From: Achatina immaculata
Lineage: Eukaryota > Mollusca > Gastropoda > Stylommatophora > Achatinidae
Direction: 5' to 3'
Length of the DNA: 64,000 nucleotides
Assembly: GCA_009760885.1 (NCBI GenBank)
Contig: CM019710.1
Coordinates: 5,178,186 to 5,242,185, forward strand
Both the position numbers and the translations under genes were made by a program. Below are positions 10,810-21,055 of this stretch, piece by piece (position 1 is the first letter of the stretch; the number at the start of each line of letters is the position of its first letter). The notes below the pieces were generated by a model. The model did no database searches, was not told where the DNA came from, and was given only the letters and a program-made list of their open reading frames with translations.

Positions 10810-11200
10810 GTAAAGTAAGAGAACAAATATTGTAGGATTAAACCTGGAAAAAATCGTAGACAAAGCACTTTAGTGAGACGTGAGAGAAAGAAAAATCACA
10901 AGAGAATTACCTGGGATTCGAACACGGACTCCGGTAGGACGAGCAACCGTCTAGCCACGAGAGAACAGCATACTATCGACTTAGCCAACTAGCACCCCAA
11001 AAAAAGGTGTTTTGTTGACATAGTCTTTAGTCGATAGTACGCTGTTCTCTCGTGGCTAGACGGTTGCTCGTCCTACCGGAGTCCGTGTTCGAATCCCAGG
11101 TAATTCTCTTGTGATTTTTCTTTCTCTCACGTCTCACTAAAGTGCTTTGTCTACGATTTTTTCCAGGTTTAATCCTACAATATTTGTTCTCTTACTTTAC
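10810..11200. repeat. Near-perfect palindrome: 172-bp inverted arms, 47-bp spacer
   Basis: Arm 10,810-10,981 and the reverse complement of 11,029-11,200 agree at 171 of 172 positions by eye; the one difference is A at 10,971 versus G in the other arm. Each arm carries a tRNA-like head (A box TGGCTAGACGG at 11,053-11,063, B box GTTCGAATCC at 11,087-11,096 in the right arm), with the heads facing the centre. The spacer includes a smaller inverted motif caccccaaaaaaaggtg. The structure looks like two head-to-head SINE copies or a recent inverted duplication. Confidence 0.9.
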
Positions 11201-11699
11201 CGTACCAAAACCTCGTAGTTTCCTATTTATAAAAAATTGTTCCATATACAGCCTGGACTTGGACACTTCAAGGGAAAAGAAACAGGGGCAGGCAATTGGG
11301 GACATAGAGACGCACAATACAAGAACTAAAGCCAGCGGGACAGACATGGTTTGAGTTATCCCGCTTGCTCTGGGCAGGATTGCCTGGATTACCGTTATTG
11401 ATGCCGTATGCTCCATTGGGAGTACAGATGATGTTGGTGATTGGTAGCTGTCATCTTTATCATAATCGTCATCGTTTCGTGGATATTAAGTCAAAATAGA
11501 ACCAGAAGTACAGAAGGAAAAAAAAATATATATAGAATGCTCATATTCCTGAATTAATTTCCATGCTCCGTCAAATCAAATTGTGATGAGAAATTTTGGT
11601 AGAAAGGAACTTGGAAGAAAATTACTCTATACTTGTTAAAAATATAGGTTTTGTTAGAAATGGGTGGAATTCTTTCTGACCGACCTGCTTCAGTGTCAA
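11201..11699. other. Unique stretch, no recognised gene
   Basis: ccatatacagcctg at 11,242-11,255 echoes ccatatacggcctg at 10,797-10,810 just left of the palindrome. Otherwise there is no coding or repeat signal. Confidence 0.4.
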
Positions 11700-11882
11700 C
11701 CAGGCCTTGAAAAAAATGGGTACCTGGGGTTTCCCTAGGAAAATAAAGGCAGCGAGGACAGGCGCTGGCATCCCTTACCTCAAATGATGTGGTGACATAG
11801 AAATGTGAAGGCAGAAACACTTCACCTTCCTACAACAGCACTCAAATGCTACGGGACTTAGATTAGATTAGATTAGAAACGT
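11700..11882 (+). mobile_element. SINE-3 3' part with (GATTA)n tail
   Basis: The AAAATGGGTACCTGG block, the gtggtgacatagaaatgtgaagg block and the terminal atgctacgggacttag match the complete SINE-3 at 26,471-26,733. It ends in repeated GATTA units (11,863-11,877). The tRNA-like head is missing. Confidence 0.75.
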
Positions 11883-12017
11883 GTTACTTTTCATTTTATT
11901 TAGACTTTGTCTAAATATCTTCCTGAGCACTGATTCGGACAGGTGTGCCTAATTTACCTGCACTGGCAGTGTTTCTCTGGAGGAAAAGAGTTAAAGAAAT
12001 TCAATATATAAATGGTT

Positions 12018-12318
12018 GTCATTTATGTCTATCATTTGCATGTCCTTTGTGGAACTTTGCCTCCCTAACAGCTCTCTTATATAGGCTTCTCGGTTATAAG
12101 CAAGATGGCCTGCTGCTAATGCATCCATTTGCAGATTATCAACTATGATTTGCAGCCATCTTCGCCTTGTCTTCATCTCTTTCTTTTTCCAATTAAGTAC
12201 CCTTCCAAATCAGTCTTCTCTAAATTATCATGTCGCTTAATATGTCCATAATATTTGAGTTTTCTCTGTCTAATCCTCTTTACTAGCCAACTTTCTTCAA
12301 TATTATGTTCTTGTAGTA
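12018..12318 (-). mobile_element. nLTR-A tail, 5'-truncated
   Basis: The minus strand reads KTRRRWLQIIVDNLQMDALA, then AGHLAYNREAY, with frame breaks upstream and in the KR-RGRP segment (MK-TRRRW). The 3' end lies near 12,018 and upstream sequence is lost beyond the EEGWL-like region. Confidence 0.8.
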
Positions 12319-12507
12319 TGTTTGCTCATTTCTAAATTAAATTAAAATTGATACATTTATAAAATAAAATTACACATTTTAAAAAAAATGTCATTTATAA
12401 ATTTTAAAATTAATGTATAAATTATAACAAGAAATGTCATTTATAAATTTTAAAATAAATGTTCATATATATCACGATACATTATTATGATAAAGTATGT
12501 TTTGAAT
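12319..12507. repeat. AT-rich stretch with short internal repeats
   Basis: atgtcatttataaattttaaaat recurs near 12,388 and 12,434 in an AT-rich block. No gene. Confidence 0.5.
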
Positions 12508-13712
12508 CAGTGTTTCCCAGGCTTGTTCGGGCTGCCACCCCCTTTTCTCCCAGGTCACATTCTCAATGCTTCCCCACCCTCACCCCCTATTTACTGCTCG
12601 TACAATGATCCATTAAAATAGGCTATGCATTATATAACTAAAATCTTAAGCCAGCAAACCAATTTACTTAACAGTATGAAGGAATACAGTTATAACTAAC
12701 CTGTTGCTTTATTTTCTCAACTTTTAATGTGATGGATGAGTTTCATGTAGAGACACAAATTTCTCAATGTCAGGTTGAAAAGTGCTAAGAAGGAAAGTAT
12801 TATTGACCCTGTCTAAGAAGGAAGGTATTGCTGCCTCCTGTCTAAGAAGGAAAGTATTACTGCCTCCTGTCTAAGAAGGAAGGTATTACTACCTCCTGTC
12901 TAAGAAGGAAGGTATTACTGCCCCTGTCTAAGAAGGAAGGTATTACTGACCCTGTCTGAGAAGGAAGGTATTACTGCCCCTGTCTAAGAAGGAAGGTATT
13001 ACTGACCCTGTCTAAGAAGGAAGGTATTACTGACCCTGTTTAAGAAGGAAGGTATTACTGTCCCTGTCTAAGAAGGAAGGTATTACTGACCCTGTATGAG
13101 AAGGGAGGTATTACTGACCCTGTCTAAGAAGAAAGGTATTACTGACCCTGTCTAAGAAGGACATTATTAATGTCCCCGTCCAAGAAAGAAGGTATTACAG
13201 TTCCCGTCTAAGAAGGAAGGTATTACTGCCTCCTGTCTAAGAAGGAAGGTATTACTGCCCCTGTCTAAGAAGGAAGGTATTACTGATTCTGTCTAAGAAG
13301 GAAGGTATTACTGACCCTGTCTAAGAAGGAAGGTATTACTACCCCTGTCTAAGGAGGAAGATGTTACTGCCCCTGTCTAAGAAGGAAGGTATTACTGCCC
13401 CTGTCTAAGAAGGACATTATTAATGTCCCCGTCCAAGAAAGAAGGTATCACAGTTCCCGTCTAAGAAGGAAGGTATTACTGTCCCTGTCTAAGAAGGAAG
13501 GTATTGCAGGCCCCACCTAAGAAGGAAGGAAGATATTACTGTCACTATCTAAGAAGTAAGGTATCACAGGCCCCGTCCTAGAAGGAAGGTATTACTGTCC
13601 CAGTCTGCTGCTTCGTTTTCCCTGAAACTCCTCTCCCCCGCACACCCTCCCCCCCCCCCCCCGGAACAAACCGTTTTCTTTCTCTGCGTTATAGCCCATT
13701 TGGTAAACATTG
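12508..13712. mobile_element. Possible non-autonomous hAT-like element containing a minisatellite
   Basis: The left end CAGTGTTTCCCAGGCTTG and the right end (reverse complement CAATGTTTACCAAATGGG) resemble paired hAT inverted repeats. The flanking 8-mers (ttttgaat, ttttagaa) match only in part, so the pairing is tentative. There is no transposase between the ends. Confidence 0.35.
12784..13604. repeat. 28-bp minisatellite (~29 units)
   Basis: The unit ctaagaaggaaggtattact plus gaccctgt repeats with 27-29-bp spacing. The last eight bases vary between gaccctgt, gcccctgt and gcctcctgt. A longer variant containing ggacattattaatgt appears twice (near 13,158 and 13,412), suggesting local block duplication. 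Confidence 0.92.
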
Positions 13713-13764
13713 TTTTAGAAAAAGTAATCCAAAATTTACTGGCAGTCGAGTAGGGATCTTTCTC

Positions 13765-14190
13765 ATCGCAACATATGCCTGTGAGACCTGGACACTTAAC
13801 ACAACAGCTGACAAACACATAAATGCCTTTGAATGTAAATGCTACAGAAGAGTATTCCAAATATCATGGACACAAAAAGCAACAAATATATCTATACTAC
13901 AAGAACTTAATACTGAAGAAGGCTGGCTAGGAAAGAGGATTAAAGAGAAGAAACTTAAATATTTTTAACACATTAAACGTCATGAAAATTTAGAGAAGAC
14001 AGTCTTGGAAGGGTACATAATGGGAAAAAGAAAGAGAGGAAGACCAAGCCGAAGATGGTTGCAGGGCATCGTTGATAATCTGCAAATGGATGCATCAGCA
14101 GCAGGCCATCTTGCTTACAACCGAGAGGCCTACAGGAGAGCTGTTAGGGAGACAAAGTTCCGCAAGGGACATGCAAATGACTGAATGAAT
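13765..14190 (+). mobile_element. nLTR-A tail, nearly intact frame with one stop
   Basis: From 13,765 to the TGA at 14,182-14,184 (140 codons) the frame reads IATYACETWTLN, HINAFECKCYRRVFQISW, NTEEGWLGKRIK, GKRKRGRPSRRWLQ and YRRAVRETKFRKGHAND. A single TAA replaces glycine of the GHIKRH motif. The copy at 43.4 kb has TGA at the same codon. A short tgaatgaat tail follows the stop. Confidence 0.9.
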
Positions 14191-14227
14191 AGACTCTTGG
14201 GGCACTAATTGAAGCCTTTTTTTGATG

Positions 14228-14690
14228 AGTGTTTCTGGATTAGTTATTCACCGTCTCCAGCCATCCTTCACTTCCAGGCTCTTTCAAACATAAAGTTGGC
14301 AACACATTGATACAGAAGTCATGTCAGTCCTACGTATCATTTGACATGAGGTTTTACTGATGAATCTGACGACAGTGGAGATGGTGATGACGATATTCTG
14401 ACCGCTGGCAGGTTTGCTCTGCCACATGGCGAGTCCATTCATACTTCCACAACTCCAGTAACATATATATGTAAACATCCATTGTCTCAACAGAGACATC
14501 ACAAAAACCATCCTCTCAAGTACACATTCTAACGTAGATTGACTGCCCCACTCACAGTCTCTCCCACAATTCTCTGTCACGGGTTTCTCAGCCCACGTGA
14601 CGCTCTAGAAGGATCTCGGCCGACCACGGAAAAGTTAAAAAAGAGAATCACAACAATTGCCCTTTCTGTTAAAAACAACAGTTATCTCCC
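14228..14690. repeat. Dispersed repeat R1, copy 1
   Basis: This matches 15,295-15,735. Shared landmarks in order are ctggattagttA, ccaggctcTttcaaa, a gccacatggcGa block, gacatcacaCaa, ctgtcacgggttt and cagcccacgtgac followed by gaaggatctc. It matches none of the retrotransposon tails here. The class is unknown. Confidence 0.6.
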
Positions 14691-14770
14691 GTATACTGCT
14701 ACATGATGCTATTCTGTAGATCTTTTTTATAAACCATAACCTTTTTATAAACCATACTTATTTGTTTACA

Positions 14771-15110
14771 TTTGTATAATCAAGTTCTCATTGGAAAGGT
14801 TAAACACGTACCTGTTTGTCATGCCGTGCCGACAGACATTGGTGGTCATGATTTTGCACAATTCTCTATTCTGGATATTAATTATGAGCTGGGCTGTTGC
14901 TTTTTTCCCATGCCATTTCATCAGTCCATCTATCATCTTCTTTCTTTGTCTGCCTCGGTCTCTTTTGCCCTCTGTCATCCCTGTTGTTATCAAATACTCC
15001 AGACCACCTGCTCTCATGACGTGTCCTATGAATCTAGATTGTCTCTTCCTGAAATTTATTACTGGTTGTCTCTCTTTTTATAATAGGATTTTGTGCTGTG
15101 GATATCTGTG
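14771..15110 (-). mobile_element. nLTR-B' tail (relative of nLTR-B)
   Basis: The minus strand reads RKRQSRFIGHVMRAGGLEYL, ITTGMTEGKRDRGRQRKKMI, LMKWHGKKATAQLI and MTTNVCRHGMT. It is a divergent relative of nLTR-B, with which it shares GHxMR-GG and ITTG-x-x-EG-x-R. The upstream part of the same element probably lies at 15,736-15,960 beyond the R1 repeat. Confidence 0.75.
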
Positions 15111-15294
15111 AAATAACAGGGTAATCTTTTGGTGACACGGACTTTGCTGTGTATATGACACTCGTTAGCTGGGCCGTGTCGACATAAGTTGTGCTGATTC
15201 ACGTTACGCACCTGAATATCAGGGTCGACTTCCATCTTGCTCTTCGAGAGTTGAGGTTACTGGACTAGTTACACACATAATTCCAGCTCTCACT

Positions 15295-15735
15295 CTCACC
15301 TGCTGGATTAGTTACACACTGTTCCAGACATACTTCTCATCCAGGCTCGTTCAAAACCTCACGTTGACGACAACTGGTACATATACTCAAGTAAATCCTG
15401 GGTAACGGTGACTTGGAACACTTATTGATGGAATGATGATAATGCTGATGAAAATAACATTAAATTCGACTGCCGGCTGGTTATCCCTGCCATGTGGCCA
15501 ATCCATTCATTCGTACAACTAAAATGTTCATCTGTTCCACGAAGACATCACACAAGCTCGACAAAACACGTCCACACAGTTACACGTTCAAACCAAGACT
15601 CAAACTCCACGGACTCAGCATTGCCCCTACAATTTCCTGTCACGGGTTTTGCAGCCCACGTGACCTTCTCGAAGGATCTCAACAGGAGAAAATTGAAAAG
15701 GAAAAACCTATAATAATGCCCTTACTATCATTGTT
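15295..15735. repeat. Dispersed repeat R1, copy 2, splitting nLTR-B'
   Basis: It parallels 14,228-14,690 and lies between two pieces of one nLTR-B' element, so it arrived after that element. Exact termini and target duplication are not resolved by eye. Confidence 0.6.
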
Positions 15736-15960
15736 ACACGAATACTGCTATATTTTCTTCTGTCTCTTTCATGACCTCTTCTTTTGATCTCTTCACTGTC
15801 CATGGTATTTTTAGCATTCTTCTAAGGAACAACATTTCATGGCCTCCAGGTGGCGCTGTACTTCCCTGGTGACTGTCCTTGTTTTACATTCATAAAACAA
15901 GATTGGTTCAACGTAACATTGAAGCGGATTTTCCTTACTTTCAGTTTTAGTAATTAGACT
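15736..15960 (-). mobile_element. nLTR-B' upstream piece
   Basis: On the minus strand, with one frame slip, it gives HLEAMKCCS, RRMLKIPWTVKRSKEEVMKE and TEENIAVFV. This is the C-x-RRML-x-IPW section that precedes the GHVMR section at 15,095-14,771. Colinearity and orientation fit one element split by the R1 insertion. Confidence 0.65.
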
Positions 15961-16330
15961 CTTTTGAAAACAAATGCCTAAGGAAAATACTCGGCATCAA
16001 GTGGAACGAATTTAAGAACAGTGCAGAGATAAGACAGATGACTGAACAACAACCAGTCTCATGGGTGATCAGGAAAAGCAGATGGACATATGTTGGTCAC
16101 TTGATGAGAAGAAACGATCAGAGAATCCCAAAACAAGCTATCATGTGGAATACAACAGGCCAAAGAAAAAGAGGCAGACCGCGTGAAACTCTGAAGAGGA
16201 CATTGTTAAGAGAGGCCAAATTAACAGGTATAAAATCCCTTGATGAGGTTGAAAGACTCACCGAAGACAGGAAAAAGTGGCAAACTAATTTGCGAGCCCT
16301 ATGTGACGTTTAACGGCACGGGAAGGATAT
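15961..16330 (+). mobile_element. nLTR-C tail, open frame
   Basis: The frame from 15,963 to the TAA at 16,311-16,313 is uninterrupted: FENKCLRKILGIKWNEFKNS, WTYVGHLMRRNDQRIPKQAI, GQRKRGRPRETLKR and a terminal DRKKWQTNLRALCDV. The C-LRKILGIKW, GHLMRR and GQRKRGRPR motifs identify a non-LTR retrotransposon C-terminus. A ggcacgggaaggatataaga stretch follows the stop here and at 37.4 kb. Confidence 0.88.
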
Positions 16331-16435
16331 AAGATATTAGATAAGACGTGTTAGTGATTGATGACATAAAATATTTTGCATCCCTGGAAACATTAATTCA
16401 GCCTGTGTTATTCTTTTCTTTATCTCTGTTTAACA

Positions 16436-16929
16436 TCTTCCGTCTTAAGTGTTTCTAGGTATCTGTGGAGAGGAACAGATAGAACTACAAAAATACGATT
16501 TTTAAGGCATGCATCTTCCCCATCGCAACATATGCCTGTGAGACCTGGACACTTAACAAAACAGATGAGAAACACATACATGACTTTGAATGTAAATGTT
16601 GCAGAAGAGTTCTTCAAATATCATGGACACAAAAAAGAACAAATATATCCATACTACAAGAACTTAATATTGAAGAAGGTTGGCTAGTAAGTAGGATTAA
16701 ACAGAGAAAACTTAAATATTTTGGACACATTGAACGTCACGATAATCTAGAGAAAACTATCTTGGAAAGGTACATAATGGGAAAAAGAAAGAGAGGAAGA
16801 CCAAGGCGAAGATGGCTGCAAGGCATCGTTGATGATCTCCAAATGGATGCATCAGCAGCAGGCCATCTTGCTCACAACCGGGAGGCCTACATGAGAGCTG
16901 TTAGGGAGACAAAGTCCGCATGTATCTGA
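16436..16929 (+). mobile_element. nLTR-A tail, uninterrupted frame, fused into a minisatellite
   Basis: This is the cleanest nLTR-A copy. From 16,522 to 16,929 (136 codons) the frame is open: IATYACETWTLNKTDEKHIH, FECKCCRRVLQISWTQKRTN, EEGWLVSRIKQRKLKYFGHI, GKRKRGRPRRRWLQGIVDD and NREAYMRAVRETKS. The final RKGHAN segment is missing because the sequence switches at about 16,919 into the 27-bp minisatellite. It lacks the reverse transcriptase domain. Confidence 0.9.
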
Positions 16930-17565
16930 ACTTGTCTACCTACTCTAGGTATCTGAACTTGTCTACCTGTTCTATGTATCTGAAATTGTCTACCTGCTCT
17001 AAGTATCTGAAATTGTCTACCTGTTCTATGTATCTGAAATTGTCTACCTGTTCTATTTATCTGAAATTGTCTACCTGTTCTATGTATCTGAAATTGTCTA
17101 CCTGCTCTAAGTATCTGAAATTGTCTACCTGTTCTATGTATCTGAAATTGTCTACCTGCTCTAAGTATCTGAAATTGTCTACCTGTTCTATGTATCTGAA
17201 ATTGTCTACCTGCTCTAAGTATCTGAAATTGTCTACCTGTTCTATGTATCTGAAATTGTCTACCTGCTCTAAGTATCTGAAATTGTCTACCTGCTCTTTG
17301 TATCTGAAATTGTCTACTTGCTCTAAGTATCTGAAATTGTCTACCTGTTCTATGTATCTGAAATTGTCTACCTGCTCTAAGTATTTGAAATTGTCTACCT
17401 GTTCTATGTATCTGAAATTGTCTACCTGCTCTAAGTATCTGAACTTGTCTATCTGCTCTAAGTATCTGAAATTGTCTACCTGTTCTATGTATCTGAAATT
17501 GTCTACCTGCTCTAAGTATCTGAACTTCTCTACCTGCTCTAGGTATTTGAAATTGTGTACCTGCC
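16921..17565. repeat. 27-bp minisatellite (~24 units)
   Basis: The unit is tctaagtatctgaaattgtc followed by tacctgc. Variants with tctatg and tctaag alternate for much of the array, so a 54-bp dimer is the real repeating unit there. The period is nine codons, so both strands stay open (YLKLSTCSK on plus, QVDNFRYLE on minus). This follows from the period and is not evidence of a gene. Confidence 0.93.
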
Positions 17566-17649
17566 TAATACACATACACCCCTCCCCCCTCTGCGCATTG
17601 TTAACATTTATCGTCTAGCACTAATCTCGTGTTATTTTTATTATCCTTA

Positions 17650-17789
17650 GTTTTCGCCATTTGCTGGCTGAGTTGTTAGTAGCTTGGTCTACTAATCCGA
17701 TGGTACCGGGTTCAAATCCCAGCTGTTGGCGAAAAGCTTTTTTTTATTTTTTTCTGGTACCACCACATCAAATATACCCTAGGGTCCAC
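17650..17789 (+). mobile_element. SINE-1 left half, interrupted by nLTR-B
   Basis: A box tggctgagttg at 17,665-17,675 and B box ggttcaaatcc at 17,709-17,719 are followed by the ctggtaccaccac linker and agggtccac. The element resumes at 18,203 after the nLTR-B insert. Confidence 0.85.
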
Positions 17790-18202
17790 TCATCATCATC
17801 ATCATCATCATCATGATCATCATCATCAGGTGCCGGCCGACTGGCGTTGGCTATTATGCTTCTCCAGAGTACACGATCCTTCATGCAGGCCATCAGTTCA
17901 GTTGGTGATCTCCTCTCACACCATCCTGTCAGACTGTCCAGTATCATTTCTCTTGGTCTTCCTCTTGATCATCTTCCTTCTATTTTTCCTGTTGTTATAC
18001 TATTTTAAATGCCCCCTCTTCTCATTGCATGTCCTATGAAAGTACATTGTCTCTCTCTTATCTTTCTGACAAGGTTTTTTGTCTCTCCAGCTCTTCGCAT
18101 ACATTCTTCATTAATTATTTTTGCTGTCCATGGGATTCGCAACATTCTTCTAATAGACCACATTTCTTCTGCTTCCAATGACTTTTTTGCAGACTTGGCT
18201 AT
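17790..18202 (-). mobile_element. nLTR-B insertion inside SINE-1, with TSD and (GAT)n tail
   Basis: The (CAT)n at 17,790-17,827 is the 3' tail of a minus-strand nLTR-B. The body gives RKIRERQCTFIGHAMRRGGI, NEECMRRAGETKNLV and AEEMWSIRRMLRIPWTAK. It ends at about 18,202. ggtccac at 17,783-17,789 and 18,203-18,209 is the likely target duplication. The 5' truncation point differs from the 48.7-kb insertion. Confidence 0.85.
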
Positions 18203-18342
18203 GGTCCACCCAGCCTCCAAAAAAAAAAAAACGGGTACCAGAAAAATCAGGGAAGGTAAATGCGGACCAGGTGTGATAGTAACCACATGAGACTTTCATG
18301 CGCCGAAGGTCGCGGGACATACAGGCCTAACACTGTATCCTC
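18203..18342 (+). mobile_element. SINE-1 right half
   Basis: It continues with cccagcctccaaaaaa, ggtaccagaaaaatc, gggaaggtaaatgcgg and the caggcctaacactgtatcc 3' end, colinear with the uninterrupted copy at 7.4 kb. Confidence 0.85.
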
Positions 18343-18815
18343 AGCATGCCTTATTTGCATGGGAAAGGGCTTTAACTTTTGTCTAATTTTCATTTACCAT
18401 CCCAAACAGCAACGTTTATGTTACACATATTTCCAATCCCTCATTCCTGTTTCATTTTCATATTCTCTCCCCCCCCCCCCACCCTTTTGAATGGTAAATT
18501 ACACTCCTTCCTCACTCCCACACCCCCCCCCCCCAAAAAAAAAAGAGAAATATATCTTCTGTTCTATTAATTATAACTCCATCTTGGAGAACCTTTACGA
18601 AACAGGCATGAGTTCGTGGAAACATGATACCCCTCCTTTCCCCCCCCCCCCAAAGCAGACATAAAACTCCAGGAAGCGTGACTGAGGAAGACGGAAAGAT
18701 AACGTTATAATTTCTGTCTTATGTAAGAATAACAGTGACAGACGCGGGCATACAGAGCATGCTTTATCAGCAAAACTACACACAGATTCCCCAGCCCGCA
18801 GCCCTTCTTTCTGCT
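18343..18815. other. Unique stretch with poly-C runs
   Basis: C runs occur at about 18,470-18,480, 18,522-18,534 and 18,640-18,650. No gene is recognised. Confidence 0.4.
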
Positions 18816-18897
18816 TTATCAATTGCGGTTTCAATTATCCGCGGTTTCTTTTATATGCGGTTTCATTTATCCGCGGTTTCAGTTATCCGCGGTTTGG
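18816..18897. repeat. Short tandem repeat of a TATCCGCGGTTTCA-type unit
   Basis: About four units of 18-20 bp (tatccgcggtttcagt and variants) occur. Similar phrases occur in inverted repeats of pogo/Tigger-type transposons, but that link is only a suggestion. Confidence 0.6.
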
Positions 18898-19559
18898 AAA
18901 TATTAGATAAATAATAAAGTCCAAAAGTTGGAAATTCATAAACTTGAGTTTACATTGTGCTTTATTATTATAACCATTACACGTTATTGTTAAATATTTT
19001 TTGCTGATGTCTTGGTATGTGTAAGTTCACATTGTAAATACGTACGTATGTTCGAAACGCATATACAAATATATATATATCAGATGTGGGTACAGCGTCA
19101 AGACTATATTCGCATGTCACGAACATGCAGGTGAAGACCTTCTCCACTTTGGCAAATCAATGACACGAGGACGCCATATGCCAGCGTCAGTGTTGGCGAG
19201 TCATAGCTGACCAAGACCCTGTCCCATTTCCGTTTGGTGGCTAACAGTAACAAGTCAAGCCCGGCTAACGGCATGGATCACCATAGCCCCCATGGTGGTG
19301 GAGAATGTTAAGAAGAGGACAAGGATTCCCAACTGGTCTCCAGAATTCGAAAAAAAGAAAAAACGGATTTGCTGTGAATATTCTAATCTCTTCAGTGGAA
19401 AAAAAAAACGGTGCAGAAATTGCATGATTTGTTTTCGGATATTCTTATAAATTAACATAAAATGCCATGCATTCTGATTGGTTATTTTTTAAACACTGAA
19501 CTACAGACTTCAGATTGAAAGATTACTCCTGGAAAGTTAACGTGGACTTTCTGTTGCTA
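18898..19559. other. Unique stretch, no recognised gene
   Basis: A more GC-balanced part (19,085-19,270) with phrases such as gcaggtgaagaccttctcca looks like an unclassified dispersed repeat, but no second copy lies in the window. Confidence 0.35.
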
Positions 19560-19872
19560 GAAAAGTTATATTTGGAGAGATACTTTTGCTACAAAAGTTA
19601 TATTTGGAGAGATACTTTTGTTACAAAAGTTATATTTGGAGAGATACTTTTGCTACAAAAGTTATATTTGGAGAGATTCTTTTGTTACAAAAGTTATATT
19701 TGGAGAGATACTTTTGCTACAAAAGTTATATTTGGAGATTCTTTTGTTACAAAAGTTATATTTGGAGATTCTTTTGTTACAAAAGTTATATTTGGAGATT
19801 CTTTTGTTACAAAAGTTATATTTGGAGATTCTTTTGTGACAAAAGTTATACTTGGAGATTCTGTTGATATAA
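19560..19872. repeat. 30-32-bp minisatellite (~10 units)
   Basis: The unit ttttgttacaaaagttatat plus ttggagattc is repeated. The first units are 32 bp (gagagatac) and the later ones 30 bp (gagattc), a shift from one length class to the other within the array. Confidence 0.92.
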
Positions 19873-20074
19873 AAGTGATATGCCAAAGTTACACTAAATA
19901 AATTTGGAGCGCAAGAAAGATGTTAAAATGATGAATTAAGGTACAATATTTTTAATGATAAGGATTGTTTTTATTTGATGGAAAAAGATATAGCCAATTT
20001 CTTGAAGTGATAAAGATCCGAATTAGTGAAATATCTACATCTGGCAACAGATTCATTCTCTTTTCCTGTGGAGT

Positions 20075-20078
<4 letters not shown>

Positions 20079-20135
<57 letters not shown>
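20079..20135. repeat. (GA)n microsatellite
   Basis: An uninterrupted GA dinucleotide run with a terminal gatagagataga variation. Confidence 0.95.
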
Positions 20136-20304
20136 ACAAGCAATTATTTGACAATATGATATCAGCACCAAGAAAGGGGTAGGATAGGCTCCTTTTGCCC
20201 GTCTCTCGTACGCCAGCCTTAACGACAATGCCCTCATTCTATCAACATAGTTCTCTTTCCCCTCCTGTATAAAGTATACAGGGAAATGAAATACATCCCA
20301 GGGG

Positions 20305-20374
20305 GTATGGATGTTCGCAGTTTGATAACCTCTATTTCGATAAATAGAGGTTTTCAAACTGTGGACATCCTTAC
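20305..20374. repeat. Hairpin: 33-bp arms around a 4-bp loop, hAT-end-like sequence in each arm
   Basis: Left arm 20,305-20,337 and right arm 20,342-20,374 are reverse complements with four mismatches, around loop cgat. Each arm reads outward as tagaggttttcaaactgtgg or a close variant, resembling a hAT terminal repeat. Two hAT ends joined head to head would give this structure. Confidence 0.75.
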
Positions 20375-20431
20375 CTTTAGAAGTGTGAGAACCAGGTGTT
20401 GGGTAGAGGAGGAAGGGGGGAGGGATGGAAC

Positions 20432-20757
20432 TATTTCAAAACTAAAGCAGAGATAAGACAAATGAACATGTAGCAACACAGTCTTGGCAGTGACCAGGAA
20501 AAGAAAGTGGATAAATGTGGGCCGGCTATGGTAATAAGAAGAAACCATCAGAGTGACAAAGCAACCCATCAAATGAGAAAGATATGGAGAATAGAAAGAA
20601 AAAGGCCTCAGTCTCGAGAAATCCTAAAGAGAACATTGATAGGATAGGCTAATCCCTTGATGAGACTGAGATATTCGCCGAGAATAGAGACTCCTGGGGA
20701 GACACGCTGCGAGCCCTATGTAACGCCTGACGGTATGGGAATCATGTAAGATGTAAG
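20432..20757 (+). mobile_element. nLTR-C tail, degenerate
   Basis: The sequence parallels the 37.4-kb copy (agcagagataagacaaatga, ggcctcagtctcgagaaat, ctgcgagccctatgtaacg) but has many substitutions and indels with no open frame. It is an older copy of the same family. Confidence 0.7.
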
Positions 20758-20924
20758 GAGCTGGGATGTGAGATGGTGGGAGGCTGGGAATGAAACCATC
20801 TCTGTACATTTTGTTTTCGTATGTTGTTAGATTACAGTTTTCTTAACAATTCCTAACGGTCTGTACGTAAACTAAAACCAAACTATTCATGAAATCACAC
20901 TGGTACCTAACAAGAAATACCCCC

Positions 20925-21055
20925 CCCCCCCAGAAACCTTCCCCAACAATGCCTGTGGTTTGTAAAACACCCACAAGTCAACCTTTTGTAAGTCAAAGCT
21001 CCACATTGTTAACATAAGTGAAATCATCCCCAAAAATTTAACTATTAGAAGATTA
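20925..21055. repeat. Dispersed repeat R2, copy 1
   Basis: It matches 24,572-24,698: ttccccaacaat, cacaAgtcaa, gtaagtcaaagctccacat and the conserved ccaaaaatttaactatta. The class is unknown. Confidence 0.6.

Noticed and set aside
12784..13604. CRISPR-like array
   Set aside because: A contiguous 28-bp tandem repeat with no unique spacers, in a eukaryotic context. The same applies to the other minisatellites.
16920..17618. A 232-residue plus-strand and a 172-residue minus-strand frame with 9-residue repeats
   Set aside because: The 27-bp period is a multiple of three, so open frames on both strands are automatic.
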